A stretch of 64,000 nucleotides of DNA from Methylobacterium gregans (GTDB lineage: Bacteria > Pseudomonadota > Alphaproteobacteria > Rhizobiales > Beijerinckiaceae). The notes under the pieces are model-generated. The model ran no database searches, had not been told where the DNA came from, and was given only the letters and a program-made list of their open reading frames with translations. How positions within the stretch are numbered: the first letter of the stretch is position 1; each line of letters starts with the position of its first letter. The stretch is from positions 1 through 64,000 of the forward strand of contig NZ_BPQM01000027.1 of assembly GCF_022179245.1 (NCBI RefSeq), read 5' to 3'. The translations under genes were made by a program, and so were the position numbers. Positions 33,270-41,982 of the stretch are shown here, piece after piece.

Positions 33270-36065
33270 TCACGCTTCCCGCGGCGGCGGGGCGGCGACC
33301 AAGGCCTCCAGCCCCTCGGCCTTCAGCGCTGCCACGTCGCCGGCGAAGATCTCCATCACGGCGGCGCGGATGGCGGCGAGGCGATCGGGCTGGGTGACGC
33401 GGGTGCCGATGAGGTCGGTGATGTAGAACACGTCGACCGCGCGCTCGCCGAAGGTCGCGATATGCGCCGAGGTGATGTTGAGCGAGAGCCGGCTGAAGGC
33501 GGTGGTCAGCTCGTACAGGAGGCCCGGCCGGTCGAGGCCCGTGACCTCGACCACGGTCTCGCGGCTCGAGAGCGCGTTGTCGATCGCCATGTCGGGGGGC
33601 ACCAGGAAGGTCTTGGCCCGGGCGCTCGCCACCGGCGGGTGCTTGTCGGCGACGAGGTCGGCGATGCGGATCTCGCCCTTGAGCGCCCGCTCGATCGCCG
33701 CGGTGATGCGCCGGCCCCGCCGCAGCTCGTCCTCGTCGCGCTCGAAGGCGCGCGAGAGGTAGATCGAGTCGAGGGCGAAGCCGTCGCTCGTGGTGAAGAT
33801 CTGCGCGTCCACGATGTTGCCGCCGGCCGCCGCGCAGGCGCCCGTGATGATGGCGAGCAGCCGCGGGTGGTCGGGCGAGTAGACCGTGATCTCGGTGACG
33901 CCGCGCACCGGGTCGGTCTCCACGTCGGTGGCGCTGGTGCGGCCCGATTCCACCACGCCCCGGATGAAGTTTGCGTCCTTGAACTGGCGCACGCCCTCCA
34001 CCTTCAGCCAGTAGGCTTGGTTGTGGCGGGCCGCGTAGGCGTCGAACTCCTCCGCCGACCAGTCCGGCAGTTTCTCGCGCAGCGCGATCTGGATCATGCG
34101 CACCCGGTCGGTGCGGGCGATCTCCGAGTGGCCGCCCGAGAGCCGCACCTCGGTCTCGTCGTAGAGGGTGCGCAGCAGCGTGCCCTTCCAGGCGGTCCAG
34201 ACGCCGGGGCCGACCGCCGCGATGTCGGCGACAGTCAGGATGGTGAGGAGCTTCAGCCGCTCCAGGGTCTGCACCACGCCGGCGAAGCGCTCGATCGTCT
34301 TCGGGTCGGAGAGATCGCGGCTCTGGGCCGTCATCGACATCAGCAGGTGGTGCTCGACGAGCCAGGCCACCGTCTCGGTCTCGGCCTGGGAGAGGCCGAA
34401 GCGCGGGCAGAGCCGCTGGGCGATGGCCGCGCCCGCCACCGAGTGGTCCTCGGGGCGGCCCTTAGCGATGTCGTGCAGGAGGATCGCGACGTAGAGCGCG
34501 GTGCGGTTGTTGATGGTGTGGATCACCCGGGAGACCAGCGGGTGCGCCTCCTGCACCCGGCCCGCCTCGATCGAGGCCAGCACGCCGACCGAGCGCAGCA
34601 GGTGCTCGTCCACCGTGAAGTGGTGGTACATGTTGAACTGCATCATCGCCACGATGCGCCCGAAATCGGGGATGAAGCGGCCGAGCACGCCCGCCTCGTT
34701 CATCTGGCGCAGCACGGATTCCGGCGCGTTCTTCGAGGTCAGGATCTCGACGAAGAGGCGGTTGGCCTCCTCGTCGGCCCGCAGGGTCGGGGTGATCAGA
34801 CGGAGCGAGCGGGTGGCGAGCCGCCGCGCGTCCGGGTGGATCGGCAGGTTGTGGCGCTCGGCCAGCCAGAACAGGCGGATCAGGTTGACGGGATCGCGCT
34901 CGAAGGCGTCCTCGGCGCGCAGGTTCACCCGGCCGTGGTCGATCCAGAAATCCTCGGCCTCCATGGCGGTGGCGCGGAAGCGGTCGCGGAAGCGGCCGAT
35001 CCAGCGGTCGAGCACCGGGGTGCGCTTGGCGTGGCGCGCCTCCAACTCCGCGCAGACGATGGCGGTGAGGTCGCCCACGTCCTTGGCGATCAGGAAGTAG
35101 GCCTTCATGAAGCGCTCGACGCCCGACAGGCCCCCGCGGGGACCGTAGTTGAGGCGCTCGGCGACGCGGGGCTGCAGCCCGAAGGAGAGCCGCTCCTCCG
35201 GCCGGCCGGTGAGGAAGTGCATGTGGCAGCGCACCCGCCACAGGAACTCCTCGCAGCGCTCGAACAAACGGTACTCCTCGGGCGTGAACAGGCCCGCGTG
35301 GACGAGCTCGGCCTGATCGCGCACCCGGTAGGTGTACTTGGCGATCCAGAACAGGGTGTTGAGGTCGCGCAGCCCCCCCTTGCCGTCCTTCACGTTCGGC
35401 TCGACGAGGTAGCGGGAGGAGCCCGCCTTCGAGACGCGCCCGTCGCGCTCGCGCAGCTTCGCCTCGACGAACTCCGAGGCCGAGCCGATGACGAGTTCCC
35501 CGTCGAAGCGCGTGACCAGCTCCTCGAACAGGATGCGCGAGCCGAACAGGAAGCGGGCTTCGAGCAGCGCGGTGCGGATCGTGAAATCCGCCCGGGCCTC
35601 GCGCAGGCATTCCTCGACCGAGCGCGTGGCGTGGCCGACCTTCAGCTTGAGGTCCCAGAGCACGTAGAGCATCGCCTCGACGACGCTCTCGGACCAGGCG
35701 GTCTGCTTGTAGGGCAGCAGGAACAGCAGATCGATGTCCGAGCCCGGGGCCATCGTACCGCGGCCGTAGCCGCCGGTTGCCACGATCGCGAGCTGCTCGC
35801 CGGTGGTCGGGTTGTCGTTCGGGTAGAGGCGCCAGCAGACCGCGTCGTAGATCGCCCGCACCACAGCGTCGGTGAGCCGCGACAGGGCCTGCGCGCAGGC
35901 CATCCCGTCGCGGTCCTTCAGGAGCTGGGCCTCGGCCGCCGCGTGCCCCTCCGCAATCACCGCCTTGAGCTGCGGCACCAGCGCCGCCCGGAGCTTCGTT
36001 GGCTCCCGCGCCTCGCGGTCGAGAGTCTCCAGAACCCGGTCGAGTGCGGCGACGGCGTCGAACAT
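33270..36065 (-). CDS. glnD: Bifunctional [protein-PII] uridylyltransferase / uridylyl-removing enzyme
   Basis: GlnD senses glutamine and uridylylates or deuridylylates PII proteins, controlling nitrogen assimilation. It has 931 residues, usual for alphaproteobacteria. The nucleotidyltransferase motif is GGYGRGTMAPGSDIDLLF; a GlnE-like helical region follows; the HD hydrolase domain has LLHDIAKGRPEDHS with VEHHLLMS; two C-terminal ACT domains begin near VYSPDHPRLLAIITGAC and VTGLDRPGLLYELTTAFS. The ATG at 36065 is the natural start. Its stop lies about 85 bp before grpE on the same strand. Confidence 0.98.
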   Translation of the reverse strand: MFDAVAALDRVLETLDREAREPTKLRAALVPQLKAVIAEGHAAAEAQLLKDRDGMACAQALSRLTDAVVRAIYDAVCWRLYPNDNPTTGEQLAIVATGGYGRGTMAPGSDIDLLFLLPYKQTAWSESVVEAMLYVLWDLKLKVGHATRSVEECLREARADFTIRTALLEARFLFGSRILFEELVTRFDGELVIGSASEFVEAKLRERDGRVSKAGSSRYLVEPNVKDGKGGLRDLNTLFWIAKYTYRVRDQAELVHAGLFTPEEYRLFERCEEFLWRVRCHMHFLTGRPEERLSFGLQPRVAERLNYGPRGGLSGVERFMKAYFLIAKDVGDLTAIVCAELEARHAKRTPVLDRWIGRFRDRFRATAMEAEDFWIDHGRVNLRAEDAFERDPVNLIRLFWLAERHNLPIHPDARRLATRSLRLITPTLRADEEANRLFVEILTSKNAPESVLRQMNEAGVLGRFIPDFGRIVAMMQFNMYHHFTVDEHLLRSVGVLASIEAGRVQEAHPLVSRVIHTINNRTALYVAILLHDIAKGRPEDHSVAGAAIAQRLCPRFGLSQAETETVAWLVEHHLLMSMTAQSRDLSDPKTIERFAGVVQTLERLKLLTILTVADIAAVGPGVWTAWKGTLLRTLYDETEVRLSGGHSEIARTDRVRMIQIALREKLPDWSAEEFDAYAARHNQAYWLKVEGVRQFKDANFIRGVVESGRTSATDVETDPVRGVTEITVYSPDHPRLLAIITGACAAAGGNIVDAQIFTTSDGFALDSIYLSRAFERDEDELRRGRRITAAIERALKGEIRIADLVADKHPPVASARAKTFLVPPDMAIDNALSSRETVVEVTGLDRPGLLYELTTAFSRLSLNITSAHIATFGERAVDVFYITDLIGTRVTQPDRLAAIRAAVMEIFAGDVAALKAEGLEALVAAPPPREA

Positions 36066-36276
36066 GAATACCCGTTACAGCAGCTCGGCCGGACCGGAAT
36101 CCTCTGAACCGAGCGATATATGCCCGGAGCCGCACAGGCCGGGCCTCGGCCAAGGTCTAGCACGATCCGGTGGAGCTGACACGGGCGGCGCGCCCGATCT
36201 GGGAACGGCCCTGTGCCTCTTGTCCGCGATCGGGGTATGGATCGGGGAGGAGCCGGCACGGCCTCCGGGTGAGCGC

Positions 36277-36444
36277 TCAGCCGCGCGCCGGACGGGGGGC
36301 CGGCCGGGGCGCAGCGCTCTCCCGGGCGCGGTTCTCGGGATGCTCCACGGGCGGGAACAGCTTCGCGAGACCGTTCGCGACCCCATAGAGCACGGGGTTC
36401 CGATTGGGCCCGGCGAGGGGCGGCTGTATCGCGTTCTTCAGCAT
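36277..36444 (-). CDS. Possible 55-residue protein, unrecognised
   Basis: A short frame starts at the ATG at 36444 with a weak GGGA upstream. It reads MLKNAIQPPLAGPNRNPVLY, then a helix-like GVANGLAKLFPPV, and ends in a Pro/Arg-rich tail. No signal peptide or known motif is present. The context gives no function. I include it because the first 40 residues look more protein-like than other frames in this gap. Confidence 0.3.
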   Translation of the reverse strand: MLKNAIQPPLAGPNRNPVLYGVANGLAKLFPPVEHPENRARESAAPRPAPRPARG

Positions 36445-36650
36445 CGATCCCGTGTTCCGCCGCAGGCGGTGCCTTTTCGTGCGCCGGTGCCGGCACGAGG
36501 AGTGATCAAGTGAACGACAATGCGCCGAGATCTGCTTCGTTGCCTGAGTCCTTCGAATTATTGCGGAGCGGCGGAAACGGGTGCACCCGCACGAGGACTG
36601 CATTCCGCGCTGGAACCGCGCGCACGCCCGCAAGACGCCCGCCAGACCTC

Positions 36651-36935
36651 TCAGCCGCGACGGCGCAGCACCACGCGTACGGGCGATGACGGGATCGGGC
36701 AGGCGGCGGGCTGCACGGTCAGCACGGCGGATGACGGGCAGGCAGTCCGGCAGGCGAGCGCAGCGTCGATCTGGTCGCGCCCGCACCCTTCGGCGAAGCA
36801 GAACCGGCCGAGATCCTCGCAGGTCGCCAGGAAGCGCCCGGCGGCGGGAACCGGCCGGTCCCGGATATCGGCGGCGGCGACCGCGGACGGGCCGAGCGCG
36901 ATGAGCGCGAGGACGATGAGGCTGGACCGTGCCAC
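36651..36935 (-). CDS. Small secreted Cys-rich protein, function unknown
   Basis: This is a 94-residue protein with a clear signal peptide (VARSSLIVLALIALGPSAVAA). The mature part holds six cysteines: TCEDLGRFCFAEGCGRD, ALACRTACPSS and PAACP. The spacing suggests several disulfides. The GTG at 36935 is preceded by GGGGGA. No family is recognised. It is divergent from the allantoinase gene and has no partner on its strand. Confidence 0.62.
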   Translation of the reverse strand: MARSSLIVLALIALGPSAVAAADIRDRPVPAAGRFLATCEDLGRFCFAEGCGRDQIDAALACRTACPSSAVLTVQPAACPIPSSPVRVVLRRRG

Positions 36936-37154
36936 GCTGTCCCCCGGGAATCTCTGCCGAACCGACGCGCTCCATAGCATCGGCCGCACCGGCCCGCCGT
37001 GCCATTCGGGCGACAACCGGCGCCGTTCGGGACCCGGCGCGCCGGCCCGCCGGGCGCGAAGCATTGGCCGCAGGATGAGGCCGGGGCTATACCGCCCGCA
37101 AGGGATGGCCGGCGCCCACGAGGGCCGGAACGACGCCGACCGGGGATCTGAGCG

Positions 37155-38345
37155 ATGCGCTACGTGCGGGACATGCGCGGCTACGGGGCGAACCCGCCCG
37201 ACCCGGACTGGCCGGGCGGCGCGCGCGTGGCCGTGCAGGTCGTGCTCAACTACGAGGAGGGCGGCGAGAACGCGATCCTGCACGGGGACGCGGCCTCCGA
37301 GGCCTTCCTCTCCGAGATCGTCTCGGCCGTGCCCTGGCCGGGCCTGCGCCACTGGAACATGGAGTCGCTCTATGAGTACGGCGCACGGGCCGGGTTCTGG
37401 CGCCTGCACCGGTTGCTGACCGGAATGGAGATCCCGGTCACGGTCTACGGGGTCGCCACGGCGCTGGCGCGCTCGCCCGAGCAGGTCGCGGCGATGCAGG
37501 CGGCCGATTGGGAGATCGCCTCGCACGGCCTGCGCTGGATCGATTACCGCTCCCACGCGCCCGAGGACGAACGCCGCGACCTCGAGGCGGCGATCCGCCT
37601 GCACACGGAGGTGACGGGCGCGCGCCCGACCGGCTGGTACACCGGCCGCTCCTCCGCCGATACGGTGCGGCTGGTGGCCGAGGAGGGTGGCTTCGCCTAC
37701 GTCTCCGACACCTACGCCGACGATCTGCCCTACTGGCTCGACCATGACGGGCACGGGCGGCCGATCCGCCCGCAGCTGATCATCCCCTACACCCTCGACG
37801 CCAACGACATGCGCTTCTCGACGCCGGCCGGCTTCGCGAACGGGGACCAGTTCTTCAGCTACCTGAAGGACACGTTCGACGCGCTCTACGCCGAGGGCGC
37901 GGCGGGCCGGCCCGGGATGATGAATATCGGCCTGCACTGCCGCCTCGTCGGGCGCCCGGGCCGCGCGCTGGCGCTGGCCCGCTTCCTCGACTACGTGCGC
38001 GGCCACGACCGGGTCTGGTTCGCCCGGCGCATCGACATCGCCCGGCACTGGCAGGCGCGCCACCCCTACGCGGCGCCCGCGATCCGGCCCTCCCGGATGG
38101 GCCGCGAGGATTTCGTCGCTCGCTTCCACGACGTGTTCGCGGGCGGCGCCTGGGTGGCCGAGCGCGCCTTCGCGCTGGAGCTCGGCAGCGCGCACGACAC
38201 GGCTTCGGGCCTCCACAACGCGCTCTGCCGCGCCTTCCGCGCCGGCTCCGAGGCGGAGCGGGCCGCGATCCTGGCCGCCGGCCTCACGCCTCAGGAGGCC
38301 GAGGCGCGCGCCCTGCAGCGGCTCCGCGCCATCCTGCCGGCCTGA
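37155..38345 (+). CDS. puuE: Allantoinase PuuE with truncated UraD-like C-terminal tail
   Basis: PuuE is a metal-independent allantoinase of the polysaccharide-deacetylase fold that hydrolyses allantoin in urate breakdown. Residues 1-311 match it closely: RGYGANPPDPDWPGGARVAV, LNYEEGGENAILHGD, MESLYEYGARAGFWR, ASHGLRWIDY, GWYTGRSS, IPYTLDANDMRF and GLHCRLVGRPGR. Residues 312-396 (38088 onward) resemble the start of OHCU decarboxylase (UraD), PSRMGREDFVARF to AHDTASGLHNALCRAF, but the part holding the catalytic His and substrate-binding residues is missing. The usual fusion is about 80 residues longer. The tail is probably inactive. No other purine genes are in the window. Confidence 0.9.
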   Translation: MRYVRDMRGYGANPPDPDWPGGARVAVQVVLNYEEGGENAILHGDAASEAFLSEIVSAVPWPGLRHWNMESLYEYGARAGFWRLHRLLTGMEIPVTVYGVATALARSPEQVAAMQAADWEIASHGLRWIDYRSHAPEDERRDLEAAIRLHTEVTGARPTGWYTGRSSADTVRLVAEEGGFAYVSDTYADDLPYWLDHDGHGRPIRPQLIIPYTLDANDMRFSTPAGFANGDQFFSYLKDTFDALYAEGAAGRPGMMNIGLHCRLVGRPGRALALARFLDYVRGHDRVWFARRIDIARHWQARHPYAAPAIRPSRMGREDFVARFHDVFAGGAWVAERAFALELGSAHDTASGLHNALCRAFRAGSEAERAAILAAGLTPQEAEARALQRLRAILPA

Positions 38346-38491
38346 GACGAGAGACCGTCTCCGCGCACCACCCGCCCTGCGGCGGCCTGCCTGCCCGGAC
38401 GGCTCCGATGACGGGCCGGGCCCTGCTCACCGAGGTCGACGAGCCCCGGACATGCGTCCTCCCGGACGAGCCCCCGGGTCGGCCGACGTCC

Positions 38492-39646
38492 TCAGGCGGC
38501 CGCCGCAACCTCAAGGCGGTTCCGGCCGGCAGCCTTCGCCCGATAGAGTGCGCGGTCGGCGGCCGAGAGCAGCCCCGAGAGATCGCCGCGATCCGGCCCC
38601 GCCTCCGCCAGGCCGACGCTGACGGTCGCCCGGATGCCGGGGCCGTCACGGTGCGCGGCAGCCTCGGCGAAGAGCCGCGCGATATCCTCGCCGACCTGCC
38701 GGGCCGCGCGGGCGCCCTGCCCCGGCAGTAGCGCGGCGAATTCCTCGCCGCCCAGGCGCACCACCAGCGCGTCCGGCCCGGCGGCCTCGCGGGCCACGCG
38801 GGCGAAGAGCGCGAGCACCGCGTCGCCCGCGGCATGTCCGTAGCGGTCGTTGATGCTCTTGAAGTGGTCGAGATCGAAGGCGAGGAGCGCGAAGGGCCGG
38901 TCCGGCTCCCGCTCCGCGAGCATCCGCGTGCCCCGCTCGAAGAAGCCCTGCCGGTTGGCGAGTCCGGTGAGGAAGTCCGTGCGGGCGGCCGCCAGGAGCT
39001 GGGCCTGCGCCTCCTCGCGCACCAGCGCCAGGAAGGTCATCGGCATGGCGACGGAGTAGAGCACCGCCTCGTACATCGTGACCTTGGCGAAGACCGGCAG
39101 CAGCCCGGGCCCGTAGCGCTCGACGAGGAGAGGCGCCACGAGACCGCGCAGCAGGTAGAACAGGCCGTGGCCGGCCGAGACCGCGACGGCGACCGGCCGC
39201 GAGCGCAGGCCCCGGACCGAGCGGCTGCGCAGGAGCGTCCAGGCGGTCAGGCCGCAGGTCAGCGCGATCGGCAGCGCGGCGACGTGGTTCCAGAACGCCG
39301 CCTCGAAGCGCCAGCCCGCCAGAGCCCAGAGCAGGGCGAGGGCGGCGAGCGCCGCCGCCGAGCCGCGGACCCGCGCGGGACCGTCGAGGCTGGCCGCCCC
39401 GTGCAGGACCATGAGGTAGCCCAGCACCATCAGGAGGTTGGTCAGCGCCGCGCCGACCGCACCGGGGAACAGGCCGCGGTTCATCGCGACCACGCAGCCG
39501 AGCGCGAAGACCGCGCAGGCGCCCGCCCAGATCCCGAGCTCGCGCGCGCGCCGGGGGTGGGCCTGCCGCTCCCAGAGCGTCAGGGCCGCGGAGACGAGCA
39601 GCGTCCCGATGGTCAGGTACCACAGGGTCGCGAGATCGATCTGCAT
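38492..39646 (-). CDS. Membrane-bound diguanylate cyclase (GGDEF domain)
   Basis: This 384-residue protein has about six transmembrane helices in residues 1-215, then a GGDEF domain (DFLTGLANRQGFFERG, FALLAFDLDHFKSINDRYGHAAGDAVL, the active site RLGGEEF, and ADRALYRAKAAGRNRLE). It should make cyclic di-GMP from GTP. The RxxD inhibitory site at the usual distance before GGEEF is absent, so product feedback is not expected. The membrane part resembles no specific sensor. AGGAG precedes the ATG at 39646. It is convergent with the allantoinase gene. Confidence 0.93.
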   Translation of the reverse strand: MQIDLATLWYLTIGTLLVSAALTLWERQAHPRRARELGIWAGACAVFALGCVVAMNRGLFPGAVGAALTNLLMVLGYLMVLHGAASLDGPARVRGSAAALAALALLWALAGWRFEAAFWNHVAALPIALTCGLTAWTLLRSRSVRGLRSRPVAVAVSAGHGLFYLLRGLVAPLLVERYGPGLLPVFAKVTMYEAVLYSVAMPMTFLALVREEAQAQLLAAARTDFLTGLANRQGFFERGTRMLAEREPDRPFALLAFDLDHFKSINDRYGHAAGDAVLALFARVAREAAGPDALVVRLGGEEFAALLPGQGARAARQVGEDIARLFAEAAAHRDGPGIRATVSVGLAEAGPDRGDLSGLLSAADRALYRAKAAGRNRLEVAAAA

Positions 39647-39949
39647 GTGGCGGGCTCCTGATCGTCTGGGGAGGCCTTACGGATAGACGGCCAAAGGTTC
39701 CCTTATGGCCCTGACTCTAATGGAGGTATGGTTAAGGGCCTGTCGCCGCCCGCCGGAGCTCGACCACCGAGCCATGAAGTGGGCCGATCCATCAACGGAG
39801 ACTTTTGTCGAGATCGGCAAGGGCAGATAATTCATGAAAACTTCTGGGAAGATACACGAAGCCAATCTTACTCGTGTGGATGCAGACAGTCTCACCAGCA
39901 GACAGACATCTCGATCAAGTCGTGACCGAAGCCGCACACCGCGATAGTC
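39647..39949. other. Gap between the cyclase start and the modE stop
   Basis: About 300 bp, AT-richer around 39800-39945. It should contain the cyclase promoter. Short frames here lack support, and no hairpin terminator for modE is obvious. Confidence 0.35.
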
Positions 39950-40384
39950 TTAATGGTCGCCGGCCGCGTTCTGCCCTTTCCGAACGCGCTCATCCTCTAC
40001 GGTATCGGATGGCTGCACGAGCTCCTGCGGCCCGTGATCCTCGGGAGGATCCCCGGCTGGATCGGACAGGCGCGCCAGGAAGGGGGCGGCGGCCCGCTCG
40101 GCGGCCCGCTCGATCGCCCGGTAATCCACCACGAGGCCGGCGCCGAAGGAGGAGAGCCGCGCCCCGCCGCCGGCCCGTCCGCCGGCCTGCGTCTCGACCA
40201 CCGGCCGGCCGAAGCCGGCATTCAGCGCCTCGACCAGGGTCCAGGCCCGCCGGTACGACATGCCGAGCGCCCGTCCGGCCGCCGAGATCGAGCCGTGCTC
40301 GGCGATCGCCTCCAGGAGTCGCACCTTGCCGGGACCGACGCGGTGGTCGGGACCGAGATCGATCCGGATGCTCAGGCGGGTCAT
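39950..40384 (-). CDS. modE: Short ModE-type molybdenum regulator (DNA-binding domain only)
   Basis: This protein of 144 residues is the LysR-like winged helix of ModE: GPGKVRLLEAIAEHGSISAAGRALGMSYRRAWTLVEALNAGFGRPVVETQ with the following GGGARLSSFGAGLVVDYRAIE. The two molybdate-binding MOP domains of full ModE (~260 residues) are absent, so molybdate sensing is either indirect or done by a partner. GGAGG lies just before the ATG at 40384. It is divergent from modABC, with a ModE-like dyad in the shared gap. Confidence 0.9.
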   Translation of the reverse strand: MTRLSIRIDLGPDHRVGPGKVRLLEAIAEHGSISAAGRALGMSYRRAWTLVEALNAGFGRPVVETQAGGRAGGGARLSSFGAGLVVDYRAIERAAERAAAPFLARLSDPAGDPPEDHGPQELVQPSDTVEDERVRKGQNAAGDH

Positions 40385-40411
40385 CGTGCCTCCGCGGCGC
40401 CTCTGGCCGAG

Positions 40412-40433
40412 GCTATGTTCAGCGGTATATAGC
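40412..40433. promoter_or_regulatory. ModE-binding dyad
   Basis: An imperfect inverted repeat, GCTATG (40412-40417) and TATAGC (40428-40433) within GGTATATAGCGC, resembles the ModE operator with its CGCTATATA half-site. It sits between divergent modE and modA, where it could repress both when molybdate is plentiful. Confidence 0.65.
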
Positions 40434-40483
40434 GCGCGGCGGCGGCCCGGATGAAGCCGCCCGCGAATCCGAGGCGGACCCGC

Positions 40484-41281
40484 ATGCGCATGATCACCCG
40501 CGCCGGCTTCCTGGCAGCCCTCGTCGCCGGCGCCCTCCTGGCGACGGCACCGGCCCGGGCGGCCGAGCCCGTCACCGTCTTCGCCGCCGCGAGCCTGAAG
40601 AACGCCCTCGACGAGATCGCGGGCGCCTACGCGAAGGCGGGCAACCCGGCCCCGCGGGTCTCCTACGCGGCCTCGAACACGCTGGCCAAGCAGATCGAGC
40701 AGGGCGCGCCCGCGGACCTGTTCTTCTCCGCCGACCTCGACTGGATGGACTACCTCGCCAAGCAGAACCTCATCCGGCCCGACACGCGCGTGAGCCTGCT
40801 CGCCAACAGCATCGTGCTGATCGCCCCGAGGGATTCGAAGGCCGAGGTCCGGATGGGCCCGGGCCTCGACCTCGCGGCGGCTTTGGGCCCGGGGCGCCTC
40901 GCCATGGGCAATGTCGAGGCGGTGCCGGCCGGCAAGTACGGCAAGGCCGCGCTGGAGAAGCTCGGCGGCTGGGCCGGCGTGAAGGACAAGGTGGCGCAAG
41001 CCGAGAGCGTGCGCGCGGCGCTGCTGCTGGTCTCCCGCGGCGAGGCGCCGCTCGGCATCGTCTACGCCACCGACGCGGCCGCCGATGCCAACGTGCGCAT
41101 CGTCGCGACCTTCCCGGCCGACAGCCACCCGCCGATCGTCTACCCGGTGGCCGTCACCAAGGACTCGGCCAATCCGGACCCCGCGTCCTTCCTCGCCTAC
41201 CTGCGCGGGCCGACCGCCAAGGCGGCCTTCGAGAAACAGGGCTTCACCGTGCTGAACCGCTCCGCCACCGCCCAGCAGTGA
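40484..41281 (+). CDS. modA: Molybdate ABC transporter substrate-binding protein
   Basis: ModA binds molybdate in the periplasm and delivers it to ModBC. From the ATG at 40484 it has 265 residues with a signal peptide ending near ARAAE. The mature start [20 protein letters not shown], then [47 protein letters not shown] and [11 protein letters not shown] are characteristic. GAGGCGGA at suitable distance favours 40484 over an ATG at 40451. Its stop overlaps modB (GTGA). Confidence 0.95.
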   Translation: MRMITRAGFLAALVAGALLATAPARAAEPVTVFAAASLKNALDEIAGAYAKAGNPAPRVSYAASNTLAKQIEQGAPADLFFSADLDWMDYLAKQNLIRPDTRVSLLANSIVLIAPRDSKAEVRMGPGLDLAAALGPGRLAMGNVEAVPAGKYGKAALEKLGGWAGVKDKVAQAESVRAALLLVSRGEAPLGIVYATDAAADANVRIVATFPADSHPPIVYPVAVTKDSANPDPASFLAYLRGPTAKAAFEKQGFTVLNRSATAQQ

Positions 41282-41982
41282 CCGGTGCCGTGACGGGCTG
41301 GCTGACACCCGAGGAGTGGCAGGCGCTGCGCCTGAGCCTGCTGGTGGCCAGCACCGGCACGCTGGCGAGCCTGCCGCTCGGCCTCGGCGTGGCCTACCTG
41401 CTCGCCCGGGGCCGGTTCTGGGGCAAGACGCTCCTCGACATGGCGGTCCACCTGCCCCTGGTGCTGCCGCCGGTGGTGACCGGCTACCTGCTGCTCCTCG
41501 CCTTCGGGCGGCGCGGGCCGGTGGGCGGCGTGCTCGCCGAGTTCGGCATCGTGTTCGCGTTCCGCTGGACAGGCGCGGCGCTCGCCTGCGCGGTGATGGG
41601 CTTTCCGCTCCTCGTGCGGGCCATCCGCCTGTCGATCGAGGCGGTCGATTCCAAGCTGGAGCAGGCGGCCGCGACCCTCGGGGCGAACCCGCTCCAGGTC
41701 TTCGCCCGCGTGACCCTGCCGCTGATCCTGCCGGGGATCCTGGCGGGCCTCGTGCTCTGCTTCGCCAAGGCGATGGGCGAGTTCGGCGCCACCATCACCT
41801 TCGTGTCGAACATTCCCGGCGAGACCCAGACCCTGCCGTCGGCCATCTACACCCTGACCCAGGTGCCGGGCGGCGAGGCCGGGGCGATGCGCCTGACCCT
41901 GATCTCGATCGCCGTCTCGATGAGCGCGCTCGTCCTCTCCGAGTTCCTAGCCCGCGGCGTCGCCCGCCGGATGGCCGCGTGA
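41278..41982 (+). CDS. modB: Molybdate ABC transporter permease
   Basis: ModB is the inner-membrane permease; this one has 234 residues with about five transmembrane helices. The conserved loop [33 protein letters not shown] is the EAA motif that contacts ModC, and [31 protein letters not shown] is typical of ModB. The start GTG at 41278 overlaps the modA stop; a GTG at 41290 is an alternative. Its own stop overlaps the modC start in the same way. Confidence 0.95.
   Translation: MTGAVTGWLTPEEWQALRLSLLVASTGTLASLPLGLGVAYLLARGRFWGKTLLDMAVHLPLVLPPVVTGYLLLLAFGRRGPVGGVLAEFGIVFAFRWTGAALACAVMGFPLLVRAIRLSIEAVDSKLEQAAATLGANPLQVFARVTLPLILPGILAGLVLCFAKAMGEFGATITFVSNIPGETQTLPSAIYTLTQVPGGEAGAMRLTLISIAVSMSALVLSEFLARGVARRMAA

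Noticed and set aside
32529-36107. Open frame of about 1190 codons on the plus strand opposite grpE and glnD
   Set aside because: It is an antisense shadow of two genes with strong family motifs; the translation is His/Arg/Val-rich and resembles nothing.
39728-39925. 65-codon frame between the cyclase and modE genes
   Set aside because: GGAGG lies too close to the ATG, the frame overlaps likely promoter DNA, and no protein features are seen.
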